Assembly (NCBI RefSeq): GCF_000720255.1 | Contig: NZ_JOJE01000015.1 | Span: 124,001 to 188,000, forward strand | Length of the DNA stretch: 64,000 nucleotides | Direction of reading: 5' to 3' | From: Streptomyces griseus subsp. griseus | GTDB lineage: Bacteria > Actinomycetota > Actinomycetes > Streptomycetales > Streptomycetaceae | Shown here: piece by piece, positions 44,911 to 53,992 of the stretch | Position numbering within the stretch: position 1 is the stretch's first letter | Layout of the letters: each line of letters opens with the position of its first letter | The notes under the pieces: model-generated | Seen by the model: only the letters and a program-made list of their open reading frames with translations | Databases searched by the model: none | Told to the model about the DNA's origin: nothing | Program-made: the position numbers and the translations under genes

Positions 44911-46283
44911 CCGCGCCCCAGACCGAGGAGGCCGCCTACGGGCAGGGCACCGCGCGTGCGTTCGACCCCGGTGCCGCGGCCACCCGGGCCACCGACGCGA
45001 TCCTCCACGACACGCTGCACGGCTCCGCGCGCGGTGTGGTGGTCGACTCGCCGCCCGGCGCCGGCAAGTCCACGCTCGTCGTGCGCGCGGCACTCGAACT
45101 CGCCGACGCGGGACGCCCGCTGATGGTGGTGGCGCAGACGAACGCCCAGGTCGACGACCTGGTGCTGAGGCTCGCCGAGAAGAACCCCGAGCTGCCGGTG
45201 GGGCGGCTGCACAGCAGTGACGCCGACGCGTACGACAAGGCGCTCGACGACCTGCCGCAGGTCCGCACGTCGGCGAAGGCCGGGGACCTGAACGGGCTCC
45301 CGGTCGTGATCTCCACGGCTGCCAAGTGGGCGCACGTGAAGACCGACGAGCCGTGGCCGCACGCGATCGTCGACGAGGCGTACCAGATGCGCTCCGACAG
45401 CCTGCTGGCCGTGGCCGGGCTGTTCGAGCGGGCCCTGTTCGTGGGCGACCCGGGTCAGCTGGACCCGTTCGCGATCGTGGGCAGCGAACAGTGGGCGGGC
45501 CTGTCGTACGACCCGTCGGCCTCCGCCGTCTCCACCCTGCTCGCGCACAACCCGACGCTGCCGCAGCACCGCCTCCCGGTGTCCTGGCGGCTCCCGGCGT
45601 CGGCCGCGCCCCTGGTCTCCGACGCGTTCTACCCGTACACCCCGTTCCGCAGCGGCACGGGCCAGGGCGACCGCCGCCTCTCCTTCGCCGTCGCGTCGGA
45701 CGGCTCGGGCCCCGACCGGGTGATCGACGAGGCCGCGGAGTCCGGATGGGGACTGCTGGAACTGCCCGCCCGGCACACCCCGCGCACCGACCCGGAGGCG
45801 GTGCGGGCGGTGGCGGCGGTCGTACGGCGCCTGCTCGACCGGGGCGGCGCGGCCACGTCGGAACGCTCACCGGACCCGGCTCCCCTGACCGCCGACCGGA
45901 TCGCCGTCGGCACGGCCCACCGGGACCAGGCGGCGGCGGTGCGGGCGGCGCTGACGGAACTGGGCGTCACCGACGTCACCGTCGACACGGCCAACCGGCT
46001 CCAGGGCCGCGAGTACGACGTGACGGTCGTCCTCCACCCGCTCTCCGGCCGCCCCGACGCCACCGCCTTCCACCTGGAGACCGGCCGCCTGTGCGTTCTC
46101 GCCTCCCGCCACCGCCACGCCTGCATCGTGATCTGCCGCGCCGGCGTCGGCGACCTCCTCGACGACTACCCGTCGACGGAGCCGGTCCAGCTGGGGACGA
46201 TCGTGAAGTTCCCGGATGGCTGGGAGGCGAATCACACGGTGCTGGCCCACCTCGGGGAACACCGGGTGCGCCTGCGCTCCTGA
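44907..46283 (+). CDS. SF1 (Upf1/Dna2-like) DNA helicase
   Basis: A 458-residue helicase with all main motifs: Walker A GAGKST (51-56), motif Ia QTNAQVDDL, Walker B IVDEAYQM (Asp156-Glu157), motif III VGDPGQLDPF (179-188), motif IV PVSWRLP, motif V LQGREYDV (about 365-372) and motif VI VLASRHRHA with Arg401. The accessory domains of large helicases are absent. A TTG start follows GAGGAGG and overlaps the upstream stop (TTGA). With the Fe-S nuclease it makes a split Dna2/AddAB-like machine. The last 73 bases are duplicated at 46368-46440. Confidence 0.9.
   Translation: MTAPQTEEAAYGQGTARAFDPGAAATRATDAILHDTLHGSARGVVVDSPPGAGKSTLVVRAALELADAGRPLMVVAQTNAQVDDLVLRLAEKNPELPVGRLHSSDADAYDKALDDLPQVRTSAKAGDLNGLPVVISTAAKWAHVKTDEPWPHAIVDEAYQMRSDSLLAVAGLFERALFVGDPGQLDPFAIVGSEQWAGLSYDPSASAVSTLLAHNPTLPQHRLPVSWRLPASAAPLVSDAFYPYTPFRSGTGQGDRRLSFAVASDGSGPDRVIDEAAESGWGLLELPARHTPRTDPEAVRAVAAVVRRLLDRGGAATSERSPDPAPLTADRIAVGTAHRDQAAAVRAALTELGVTDVTVDTANRLQGREYDVTVVLHPLSGRPDATAFHLETGRLCVLASRHRHACIVICRAGVGDLLDDYPSTEPVQLGTIVKFPDGWEANHTVLAHLGEHRVRLRS
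46211..46283 (+). repeat. Direct repeat copy 1: 3' end of the helicase gene
   Basis: This is the last 73 bases of the helicase gene, encoding PDGWEANHTVLAHLGEHRVR and ending in TGA. It is about 90% identical (66 of 73 by my count) to 46368-46440. Confidence 0.9.
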
Positions 46284-46367
46284 CCAACGCCCGGCTCGCG
46301 CCTGGCTGACTCCCCCCACCAGCCGGACGGAGCCCGGCACCCCGCCGGAGACGGCCGATGGACACAC

Positions 46368-46440
46368 CCCCGACGGCTGGGAGGCGAATCACACGGTGCC
46401 GACCCACCTCGGGGAACACCGGGTGCGCCTGCGTCCTTGA
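46368..46440 (+). repeat. Direct repeat copy 2: orphan helicase 3' end
   Basis: A second, diverged copy of the helicase C-terminal coding sequence encodes PDGWEANHTVPTHLGEHRVR, also ending in a stop (TGA at 46438-46440). It lacks the rest of the gene. The 84 bases between the copies hold nothing recognisable. Confidence 0.9.
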
Positions 46441-46572
46441 AGGTGCGGGGAGCCGGGAGCTCGCTCGTCCGGGGCCCCCTTGCGCCCCGGGCGACAATGG
46501 AAGACGGCCCACCCCCGGCGGCGCCGTCCGGCCCGCCCGAACCTGCCGAACCGTACGAGGAGGAGAGAAGAC

Positions 46573-46938
46573 ATGGCGGAGCCCACGCCGCGTCGGAACG
46601 AACCGCGGCTACGCCCCGCGCCCCTGCTCTTCGAGCCCGCGGAAGCGGCCGCCGATCCGGAGCACTTCTTCGATCTGGAGTCGATCGACGACCCGCGGGA
46701 GCTGCTGGCGCGCGCCACGGAGCTGACGCAGGCGTTCCGTGCGGCGACCGACCGGGCGATGGAGTTCCAGGCGATGGCAGCCGCCCAGCTCGCCGACCCC
46801 CGCCGGTTCGACCGGCTGACAGCGGCGGACATCGCCGAGCGGGCCGAGTGGACCGAGGACTACGCGAAGAAGATGATCGAGTTCGGTCGGGACCTGCAGA
46901 GCGGCAGCGAGGGAACGGCTTCCACCGAGCCGGGATGA
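46573..46938 (+). CDS. Small hypothetical protein
   Basis: A 121-residue soluble protein with AGGAGGAGAG before the ATG at 46573, a strong ribosome site. The N-terminus is basic and Pro-rich. The rest is helical and acidic (EHFFDLESIDDPRELLARATELTQAFRA, then DRLTAADIAERAEWTEDYAKKMIEF), the second part resembling a small HTH. It could bind DNA or a protein partner. It stands alone after the repeated helicase end. Confidence 0.7.
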   Translation: MAEPTPRRNEPRLRPAPLLFEPAEAAADPEHFFDLESIDDPRELLARATELTQAFRAATDRAMEFQAMAAAQLADPRRFDRLTAADIAERAEWTEDYAKKMIEFGRDLQSGSEGTASTEPG

Positions 46939-47080
46939 GCCGGCCCGGCCCCCGGCGGAGCCCGCCCGCATCTCGCCCTGGCATATGCCGGGTGGGCAAG
47001 ATACTCCCTTCGGCCCATGCCTGTCCGGGTTTCTCGCAACCCTTGGAAGCCGGGCGCTCACGGTCGGTAGACCTGTCGGT

Positions 47081-47662
47081 ATGAGCAGTGCATGGGTCAC
47101 CCCGGAGGGCGCCGCCTGGCTCGCCTCGACAGGAACGTATCCCCGCAGCACGCTCGCCCTCTGGGACGAGCGGCCGGACGCCCCGGCCGTGCTGCCCTGC
47201 GGCGCCGTCTTCGACGTCGTCAGCGCACCCGCGCTCTTCGGGCGCCGGATGCTGGACCGGCTCTGGGACGACGGCCCGGGCTCCGGCCCGGTGGCGGAGT
47301 ACCGCGGGCGGATGCTGCTGTTCGCCGCGCCCGGCACGGCCCAGCGGCTGCCGGCGCTGCTGGAGTGGGAGGAGTGGGGCTCTCGCGGTCACTCGAGCAG
47401 CCGTACGGCCGACATCCCGCCGCTGCTGTGCCACGGCAACGGCGACGCGGTGACCGTGCCGCCGCCCATGCCCGCGGCGCCGGGCACTCGCCCCCGTACC
47501 GTCCGCTGGCTCGTCGCCCCCGACACCCGTCACCCCTGGCTGCCGGGCCCTGAAATCATGGTCTGGGCGGCCGTCCGGGCGGCCCGCGCAGCCGTGCGGA
47601 TATCGATTTTTCCTCCCGCCGACCTGGATGCTAAGGTCTACGACGTCAGCAGGCGCCGCTAG
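47081..47662 (+). CDS. Conserved hypothetical protein overlapping a tRNA gene
   Basis: A 193-residue cytoplasmic protein starting MSSAWVTPEGAAWLAS. Streptomycetes have several such proteins, sometimes labelled primase/polymerase-like because of the blocks VLPCGAVFDVVSAPALFGRRML and GRMLLFAAPGTA. The catalytic acidic pair of a real primase is not evident, so I treat it as unknown. Its stop TAG (47660-47662) lies inside the tRNA-Lys gene, a ten-base overlap that fixes the C-terminus RRR. Confidence 0.72.
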   Translation: MSSAWVTPEGAAWLASTGTYPRSTLALWDERPDAPAVLPCGAVFDVVSAPALFGRRMLDRLWDDGPGSGPVAEYRGRMLLFAAPGTAQRLPALLEWEEWGSRGHSSSRTADIPPLLCHGNGDAVTVPPPMPAAPGTRPRTVRWLVAPDTRHPWLPGPEIMVWAAVRAARAAVRISIFPPADLDAKVYDVSRRR

Positions 47663-47726
47663 CTCAGTTGGTTAGAGCAGCTGACTCTTAATCAGCGGGT
47701 CCGGGGTTCGAGTCCCTGGCGGCGCA
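47653..47726 (+). tRNA. tRNA-Lys (CTT anticodon), copy 1
   Basis: The acceptor GCGCCGC pairs with GCGGCGC, and the anticodon stem GCTGA/TCAGC holds loop CTCTTAA. The T-loop is TTCGAGT, and no CCA is encoded. It is identical to the gene at 61039-61112. The upstream TGCTAAGGT could be an extended -10. A protein gene overlaps its first ten bases. Confidence 0.97.
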
Positions 47727-47751
47727 CGATGACGATGGCGAGGCGTGTTCG
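47653..47751. repeat. 99-bp direct repeat with tRNA-Lys, copy 1
   Basis: The tRNA and the next 25 bases (ending GGCGTGTTCG) are identical to 61039-61137. Identity stops at both ends at once: G against T before, and G against C after. The copies lie 13,386 bases apart in the same orientation. Confidence 0.95.
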
Positions 47752-48986
47752 GCCCCCGAGGCGGTGCGTCCCTCCACGTCCACCCGTACGTCCTCCCCCG
47801 GCACCGTGAAGCCCTCGCCGAGGGCGATGGGGGCGTCGGCGAGGGGCGGGTAGACCGAGTCCTCCCAGCAGGCCACGGTGCGCGGGTGGGCGTCGATCAC
47901 CTCGACGGGGCCTTGGCCGGACTCGGTCTCGCTGCGTACGCGGTACACCAGGACCCCGGCCCGGCAGGCGGAGCTGTCGTTGCCCAGCTGTCCGCGCGCC
48001 TCGAAGGCGAGCGCGCTGTCGGCACCCGTACGCACCACCGCGAGCTTGGTTCCGCCGCCGAGGCCGAAGACCGGTGCCCCGGCGGCGCCCTTCAGCGGCA
48101 CACCCGGGCCGGCGCCCAGCGGCTCCAGGGTCAGCCGCGTCGGCTGCGGCCCCCCGACGCACACCACCTGCCGCGGATCCAGCCAGCCCAGCTTCCACTT
48201 GTGCCAGGCGAAGAGGTCGGGGGCGAGCCCGAACTGGCTCCCCATCAGGTCCCAGTCACCCACATGGGTGTCCCAGTCGCCCTTGCCGTCCATGGGCCGG
48301 CGGTACAGGTCCGGCAGGTCGAAGACGTGCCCCGTCTCGTGGGCGAGGACGAGGTGGTCCGGCGGGTGCTGCTCGAACACCGTGACGACCCGGCGGATGT
48401 CCGTGCCGTCGGCGTGCAGCGGGCGGTCGAGGTTGACGACCTTGGTGGCGTCCGAGTCCACGCCGGGCGCGTCCGGGTCGGCGACGAAGTAGACGATGTC
48501 GTAGCGGGAGAAGTCGACCTGCCCGTCGGCCGCGGCGAGGGCGTCCCGCAGGTAGGCGGTGCGGTGGGCCGGGCTCCAGTCGCGTTGTATGGCGTACGCG
48601 GTGGACGGCCTCGGCATCCGGACCCAGCGGTCCAGGGGATGGGCGCGCAGGGTGAATTTGCCGTAGGAGGCGCGCTCGAAGAACTGGCTGGTGGCCGGGA
48701 AGTGGTCGGCGGCGAGTTCGGCGGGGCTCGTCATGGGGGGCCAGTCCGGGAAGGACAGGAAGACCATGACCGCCTCCAGCGAGCGGTCGGGGCGCGCGTA
48801 GGCGGCGTTCCAGGTGTCGAGGCCCTCGGAGTGATGTGCGGCGGTGCGCCGCAGGGCGCAGGGTGAGCCCGCGAAGGATTCGGCGGCCGAGGGGCCGGTG
48901 AAGATCGAGGTCGCGGCGAGTGCCGAGAGGGTGGTGAACACGGCCGCGGTGCTGCGCAGTCGGGGGCGCGGGAGCTGACGCGGCAC
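47688..48986 (-). CDS. Secreted M6-like zinc metalloprotease, 3' end running into tRNA-Lys
   Basis: A 432-residue exported protease. A Sec signal (residues 1 to about 37, ending SAAESFA) precedes the catalytic domain. The zinc motif HETGHVFDLPDLY is of the HExxHxxxxxD type, and a Met-turn WDLMGSQFGL follows; a beta domain makes up the rest. Start is the GTG at 48986 after GGAGGT. The frame continues antisense through half of the tRNA-Lys gene and ends CAARDSNPGPAD, which is clearly not native, so the original 3' end has been replaced or lost. Confidence 0.85.
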   Translation of the reverse strand: MPRQLPRPRLRSTAAVFTTLSALAATSIFTGPSAAESFAGSPCALRRTAAHHSEGLDTWNAAYARPDRSLEAVMVFLSFPDWPPMTSPAELAADHFPATSQFFERASYGKFTLRAHPLDRWVRMPRPSTAYAIQRDWSPAHRTAYLRDALAAADGQVDFSRYDIVYFVADPDAPGVDSDATKVVNLDRPLHADGTDIRRVVTVFEQHPPDHLVLAHETGHVFDLPDLYRRPMDGKGDWDTHVGDWDLMGSQFGLAPDLFAWHKWKLGWLDPRQVVCVGGPQPTRLTLEPLGAGPGVPLKGAAGAPVFGLGGGTKLAVVRTGADSALAFEARGQLGNDSSACRAGVLVYRVRSETESGQGPVEVIDAHPRTVACWEDSVYPPLADAPIALGEGFTVPGEDVRVDVEGRTASGAEHASPSSSCAARDSNPGPAD

Positions 48987-49308
48987 AGGGACCTCCGGGT
49001 GCGGTTCTCGGGACACCGCACCCAGCCTGTGTGACTTTGCTGTTGTATGCCTTGTTTGTCTGCACCAGATGAGTGAGAGCCTCGGAAACCGGGTAAAACC
49101 GACACCCCGAATCACTCACGGAACGTCACAAGCGGTCGGCCGCTTGAAGAACCCGCCCAGGCGCGGGCAGAAACGATCTGCCAAAGGGGTGGGTCACCCC
49201 GGGAGCGCTCCGGGACATGGGACACCGGCTGGAAGGGCCTGGGGCCAGCCTCTATGATCGGCGCACTTTGCTGCACGGACAACGATCGACTGCATGCGGG
49301 AGCGAGCG
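48987..49308. promoter_or_regulatory. Divergent promoter region, protease and cdgA
   Basis: This 322-base region carries both promoters. The TCACTCACGGAACGTCAC stretch near 49112 resembles the inverted half-sites bound by BldD, which is known to control cdgA in S. coelicolor; this is a weak visual match. No gene is evident. Confidence 0.4.
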
Positions 49309-51119
49309 GTGAACGAAACGTCCGAAGGGCCGACGCCCGCGGCAGACCTCGCCCGGTCAGCCGTCACAGAGAGTGATTCCCATGCGCCTCTTCGTGCCGA
49401 GCCCCCTTCGTACCGCTCCGCCTTCGCGGCCGCCCCGCTCGCCATGGCCGTGGTCGACCGTGAGGGCCTCGTGGTCAGCGGCAACGGCGCGCTCGGCACA
49501 CTGCTCGGCACGGAGCCGGACGCCCTCGCCGGGTGCGTCGCCGCCGACCTGGTGGACCTCGCCTCCGACGCGCGCGTCTGGCACGCCTACCGCGAGGTGC
49601 TGGGGGGCCGGCGGGCGCGGCTGCGGTGCACGCGCCGGCTCAAGCACCCCGACGGGCAGACGCTGTGGGTCCAGGTCACCGTGGCACCGCTCGACGACGC
49701 GGAGCCCGGGGTGCTGCTCTCCGTCGCCGACATCAGCGCCCGCCGTGAACTCCAGGCACGGCTCAGGCACTTGCAGATGCACGACCCGGTGACCCGGCTG
49801 CCCAACCGCACGCTGTTCTTCGAACGGCTCTCCGCCGCGCTGGAGGCGGAGGCGTACGAGCAGAGCGGCACCGGCCGGATCGGGCTGTGCTACCTGGACC
49901 TGGACGGCTTCAAGGCGATCAACGACACGCTCGGCCACCGCGTCGGCGACCGACTGCTGGCCGCCGTGGCCGAGCGGCTGACCCGCTGCGCCGACGAGGC
50001 CGGGTACGCCAGGGCGAGCACACCGCTGGTGGCGCGGCTCGGCGGTGACGAGTTCGCGCTGCTGGTCGAGGACTCCACGGGCACCGACCAGCTCTCCGAG
50101 CTCGCCCAGTCCGTGCTGAAGGCGCTCCAGGCGCCGTTCGACCTGGCCGGCCGGCGGCTGTCGCTGTCCGCGTCGATCGGGGTGGTGGAGCGGCACGCGG
50201 CGGGCACCACCGCGAACGGGCTGATGCAGGCGGCGGACACGACGCTGTACTGGGCCAAGGCGGACGGCAAGGACCGCTGGACACTGTTCGACCCGGAGCG
50301 CAACGCGCACCTGGTGACCCGTCAGGCGCTGGCGTCTGCGCTGCGGCCGGCCATCGAGCGCGGCGAGTTCGTGCTGGAGTACCAGCCGCTGGTGGCGATG
50401 TCGGACGGACGGCTGCGGGGCGTCGAGGCGCTGGTGCGCTGGGATCACCCGCAGTTCGGCCTGCTGACGCCGAATCGGTTCGTCGCGCTGGCCGAGGAGG
50501 ACGGCTCGATCGTGCCGCTGGGCCGCTGGATCCTGGCCACGGCCTGTCGGCAGGCGCGCCGCTGGCAGCTGGACCACCCGGACGAGTCGCCGATCTTCGT
50601 CAGCGTCAACGTGGCCGTGCGGCAGGTGTGGGACTCCGACCTGGTCGCCGACGTGGCGGACATCCTCGCGGAGACGGGGCTCGCGCCCGAGCTGCTCCAG
50701 CTGGAGCTCACCGAGTCCGCGGTGATGGGCTCCGCGGGGCGGCCCCTCCAGGCGCTCCAGGCGCTCAGCGAGATGGGCGTACACATCGCCATCGACGACT
50801 TCGGCACGGGCTACTCGAACCTGGCCTACCTCAGCCGGCTGCCGGTGTCGGTGCTGAAGCTGGACGGCTCCTTCGTCCGGGGGTTCCAGTACGAGGGGGC
50901 CAAGGACCCGGCCGTACCGCCGAACCAGGCGGACGAGGTGATCGTCGAGGCGATGATCCAGCTCGCCCATCGCCTCGGCCTGACGGTCACCGCCGAATGC
51001 GTCGAGACCTCCGCTCAGGCGACCCGCCTGCGCGGCATCGGCTGCGACACCGGTCAGGGCTGGCTGTACTCCCGCCCGGTGTCGCCGGATCGCATCTCCG
51101 AGCTGCTGGGCACCGAGAG

Positions 51120-51141
<22 letters not shown>
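49309..51141 (+). CDS. cdgA: PAS-GGDEF-EAL c-di-GMP signalling protein (CdgA-like)
   Basis: A 610-residue soluble protein. A PAS domain (residues about 35-150) is followed by GGDEF (155-320, motif [10 protein letters not shown] intact) and EAL (330-590, motif [11 protein letters not shown]; downstream [19 protein letters not shown] and VKLDGSFV-type catalytic blocks). Both synthesis and hydrolysis of c-di-GMP are possible. Domain order and position match CdgA of S. coelicolor, a BldD target affecting development. The GTG at 49309 has GGGAG six bases before it; ATG 49294 is in frame but lacks a ribosome site. It overlaps the next gene tail-to-tail by 22 bases. Confidence 0.9.
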
Positions 51142-52214
<1,073 letters not shown>

Positions 52215-52336
52215 GGTGCCTGCCTCCTGTTGTACGACCGTGCGCTGTCCTCGGGCCCATAACAGGAGGCAGTCCCCGCTTATTCCCACGACACCGACCG
52301 ATCAGCCCGTCCCCGGCGCCGCCACAGGCCGCCGCT

Positions 52337-53068
52337 CTACACCTGCACCAGCGGCTCCCGGGAGAACAGCGTCCCCAGCGCCGGAGCGTTCACCCGGCGG
52401 TCCGCCAGGCGCAGGGCCTCCCAGACGGTGACCTGGTTGGCGGTGAGGACGGGCTTGCCGAGGTCCTTCTCCAGGGTGGGGATGTGGGCGGCGGTATGGA
52501 GGGCGGTGTCGGGCAGGAGGACGGCCTGCGCGTCCGGAGTGTCTGCCGCGCGGGCCAGCTCAAGGACCTCCGCCTCGCCCCAGGTGCCGACCTCCGCCGC
52601 CGTGATGATCCCGGCGCCGCGCACGGCGGTCACCTCCACTCCCCCGGCCCGCAGGAACTCCGAGAAGAGCGCGGCCACGTCCTCCGGATAGGTCGCGGCG
52701 ACGGCGACCCGGCGCAGCCCGAGCTCGCTCACCGCGTGCACGAAGGCGAAGGACGTCGAGGAGGCGGGCAGACCCGCGGTGGTCGCCAGATTCTGGACCT
52801 GCTCCCGGGCGCCCTCCCAGCCGTACACGAAGCTGCCGCTCGTGCAGGCCCAGACGACGGCCTCGGCGCCGGCCAGCCGCAGCTGCTCGACCCCGGCCTC
52901 GAGCCGTTCGGGCGCCCCCATGCGCAGCAGGGCGTCGACGCGGTGCGCGTCCTCGCCGATGTCCGTGTGGACCAGGTCCACCCGGATGTCACTGCCCAGG
53001 AGCTGCTCGATGCGTGGATAGTCGTCCTCGGCGGAGTGGCCCGGGTAGAGGAATCCGAGTGCGGTCAT
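52337..53068 (-). CDS. Maleate isomerase/Asp-Glu racemase family protein (EutA-like), first
   Basis: A 243-residue protein of the maleate cis-trans isomerase/arylmalonate decarboxylase group. VVWACTSGSFVYGWEG holds the first catalytic Cys, but the second Cys, expected where LLPDTALHTAAHIP lies, is replaced. That could abolish classic two-cysteine racemisation. Its ATG overlaps the upstream homologue's stop (ATGA), so two paralogues are co-translated. Confidence 0.85.
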   Translation of the reverse strand: MTALGFLYPGHSAEDDYPRIEQLLGSDIRVDLVHTDIGEDAHRVDALLRMGAPERLEAGVEQLRLAGAEAVVWACTSGSFVYGWEGAREQVQNLATTAGLPASSTSFAFVHAVSELGLRRVAVAATYPEDVAALFSEFLRAGGVEVTAVRGAGIITAAEVGTWGEAEVLELARAADTPDAQAVLLPDTALHTAAHIPTLEKDLGKPVLTANQVTVWEALRLADRRVNAPALGTLFSREPLVQV

Positions 53069-53850
53069 GTCCAGCCTTCCTGCTGTTCTTCCGGCAGTAC
53101 GGGCCAATCCCGTGCCGATGTGTCGAGCAGCGCCTGATAGGGCCCCACGGCCCGGGTACCCAGTCGGCGCAATGCCGCCCACATCGTGACCTGGTTGGCC
53201 GAGATGACGGGTATGCGCAGTTCGGCCTCCAGTTGGGGGATCACGTCATAGGTGGGGAGGTTGGTGCAGGAGATGAACAGCGCGTCGGCGTTCCCGGGTC
53301 GTACCGCCTGCCGCGCCATGGTCACCACCTCCCGGTAGGGGACCTTCCAGATGTGCCGGGTCAGGCCCATGAACGCCCGGCCGGCGACCCGGACGCCGGC
53401 CTCGGCGACGTAGGACTCCAGGGCCCGGGTGACCGACTCCGTGTACGGAGTGACCAGCGCGACCCGGCGTACGCGGAGCTCGGCCAGCGCCTCGAGCAGC
53501 GCCCCGGACGTCGTCACGGACGGCACCGCGCCCGCCCGGGTCATCGTCTCGCACATCGCCCGCTCCCCGGCGGTCCCGCCGACGAAGCTGCCGGAGGCGC
53601 AGGCGTAGGCGACGGCCTCGGGGGTGACGGCGATCAGTGTGCGCACCGCCTCGCCGAGCGTCTCGTGCTCGCTCACCCGGCGGGCGAGATCCAGACTCAC
53701 CTCGACCGGCACGAACGGTGTGCGCGTGAGGTGCAGCGACACCTGGTCGGGCACCCATCGCCACAGCTCGCGGTCGAGTGCGAAGTCGAAGGGGGCGACG
53801 ACACCGACACCGCGCTGGGCGCGTGGGCCGCCGAGAAAAGTGACGTCCAT
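53065..53850 (-). CDS. Maleate isomerase/Asp-Glu racemase family protein (EutA-like), second
   Basis: A 261-residue paralogue. AVAYACASGSFVGGTAGE gives the first catalytic Cys and LFISCTNLPTYDVI the second, so both active-site cysteines are present here. It probably isomerises maleate-like diacids or decarboxylates an arylmalonate-like acid. The ATG at 53850 is preferred; a GTG at 53868 adds six residues. It is divergent from the hydroxyacid dehydrogenase, sharing a 142-base promoter region. Confidence 0.85.
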   Translation of the reverse strand: MDVTFLGGPRAQRGVGVVAPFDFALDRELWRWVPDQVSLHLTRTPFVPVEVSLDLARRVSEHETLGEAVRTLIAVTPEAVAYACASGSFVGGTAGERAMCETMTRAGAVPSVTTSGALLEALAELRVRRVALVTPYTESVTRALESYVAEAGVRVAGRAFMGLTRHIWKVPYREVVTMARQAVRPGNADALFISCTNLPTYDVIPQLEAELRIPVISANQVTMWAALRRLGTRAVGPYQALLDTSARDWPVLPEEQQEGWT

Positions 53851-53936
53851 GGCAGGCACCGGCCTCACCGTGAGAGACGGAAGGACAACGGACCGTACGA
53901 TCGCCCGTGTTGACGAAGGTAGGTTCGGGTGCGAGC

Positions 53937-53973
53937 GTGGTCAATCCGCGCATGTCAGGCACTTGGTCAATCC
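53937..53973. promoter_or_regulatory. Direct repeat TGGTCAATCCG, possible operator
   Basis: TGGTCAATCCG occurs at 53937-53947 and again at 53963-53973, 26 bases apart, in the divergent promoter between the isomerase pair and the dehydrogenase. It could bind the IclR protein encoded at 60190. Confidence 0.4.
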
Positions 53974-53992
53974 GTGAGGAACGCCCATCCCG

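Noticed and set aside
42928..45870. 980-codon open frame on the minus strand
   Set aside because: It is the mirror of two well-supported plus-strand genes, and its translation is Arg/Pro/Gly-rich without domains, the usual shadow in very high GC DNA.
46216..46440. 74-codon frame covering the second helicase end
   Set aside because: It joins out-of-frame sequence to the duplicated tail and has no ribosome site. I treat it as repeat debris.
49112..49129. BldD operator before cdgA
   Set aside because: The inverted half-sites look similar, but I cannot confirm the spacing or consensus by eye. I mention it only as a weak match in the region entry.
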